Made by a program: the position numbers and the translations under genes. Shown here piece after piece: positions 5,099 through 5,289 of a DNA stretch of 5,289 bases. The notes below the pieces were generated by a model. It was not told the DNA's origin. It did not search any database and was given only the letters and a program-made list of their open reading frames with translations. Location of the stretch: the NCBI GenBank assembly GCA_963743595.1, contig CAVURW010000105.1:1-5289 (forward strand), written 5' to 3'. The stretch comes from CAVURW01 sp963743595 (GTDB lineage: Bacteria; Verrucomicrobiota; Verrucomicrobiia; Methylacidiphilales; UBA1321). Positions within the stretch are counted from its first letter, which is position 1. Every line of letters starts with the position of its first letter.

Positions 5099-5289
5099 AT
5101 GGATAAAAATGCAATAGTCCAGATTATAGAGTCCACTGGATACCTGTCAATTGAGCACACCCACTCAATAATGACGTCTCTTGGGACATATACTAAGAGT
5201 CAGCCGTTTTTTGAAAGGGATCTTGAAGCTTATTATAAAGTTACGCCAGCGCACCTTAAAAGGAGCATTATAGCAGTTGACACTTACAT
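5099..5289 (+). CDS. Unrecognised AT-rich gene, N-terminal 63 codons (3' end beyond the right edge)
   Basis: An in-frame TAA lies at 5090-5092. The first start after it is the ATG at 5099, and the frame then stays open for 63 codons to the edge, so the gene is cut by the window. The product begins MDKNAIVQIIESTGYL and includes FFERDLEAYYKVTPAHLKRS (about residues 37-56). It looks soluble, mixed-charge and probably helical, with no signal peptide or membrane segment. I cannot assign a family. GC is about 40% over 5101-5280 against roughly 60% in sampled parts of the preceding gene, and codons such as ATA, AGG and TAT are frequent. That suggests a different origin from its neighbours. There is no Shine-Dalgarno; a TATACA box lies 10 bases upstream of the ATG. 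Because only 63 codons are seen, a chance open frame cannot be fully excluded. Confidence 0.55.
   Translation, partial: MDKNAIVQIIESTGYLSIEHTHSIMTSLGTYTKSQPFFERDLEAYYKVTPAHLKRSIIAVDTY

Overview
The window comes from a bacterial chromosome or metagenome contig of moderate-to-high GC. Hand counts give about 53-62% in the gene stretches sampled, dropping to about 40% in the last 180 bases. Nothing fixes the taxon. A long secreted beta-sandwich protein beside a Clp_N/CpaE-like fusion loosely fits a Verrucomicrobiota-, Planctomycetota- or Acidobacteriota-like soil or sediment organism, but this is a weak guess. I found no rRNA, tRNA, CRISPR array or transposase.

Minus-strand half (1-3189), in order of transcription: a beta-class carbonic anhydrase (3189-2539); a protein joining a ClpA/B/C-type N-terminal domain to a CpaE/TadZ-like P-loop ATPase (2425-1112); and the first 329 codons of a secreted protein that runs off the left edge (988-1). 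The gaps are 113 and 123 bases, so they may be separate units rather than a tight operon.

Plus-strand half (3269-5289): gluconokinase (3269-3784), divergent from the carbonic anhydrase across a 79-base region with a perfect 15-bp inverted repeat; an unrecognised acidic, probably helical protein with a His-rich tail (3818-4780); a 318-base non-coding gap that turns AT-rich; and the first 63 codons of an unrecognised AT-rich gene open at the right edge (5099 onward).

The genes do not form one pathway. Gluconokinase feeds gluconate into central metabolism and carbonic anhydrase handles CO2/bicarbonate; both look like ordinary housekeeping. The most unusual object is the Clp_N-CpaE fusion. A substrate- or adaptor-binding domain sits where classical CpaE has a receiver-like domain, and two residues of the ParA/MinD active site are replaced. 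Its neighbours are not Flp/Tad pilus genes, so a pilus role cannot be assumed. The second point of interest is the right end, where composition changes and inverted repeats precede a gene of unknown function.
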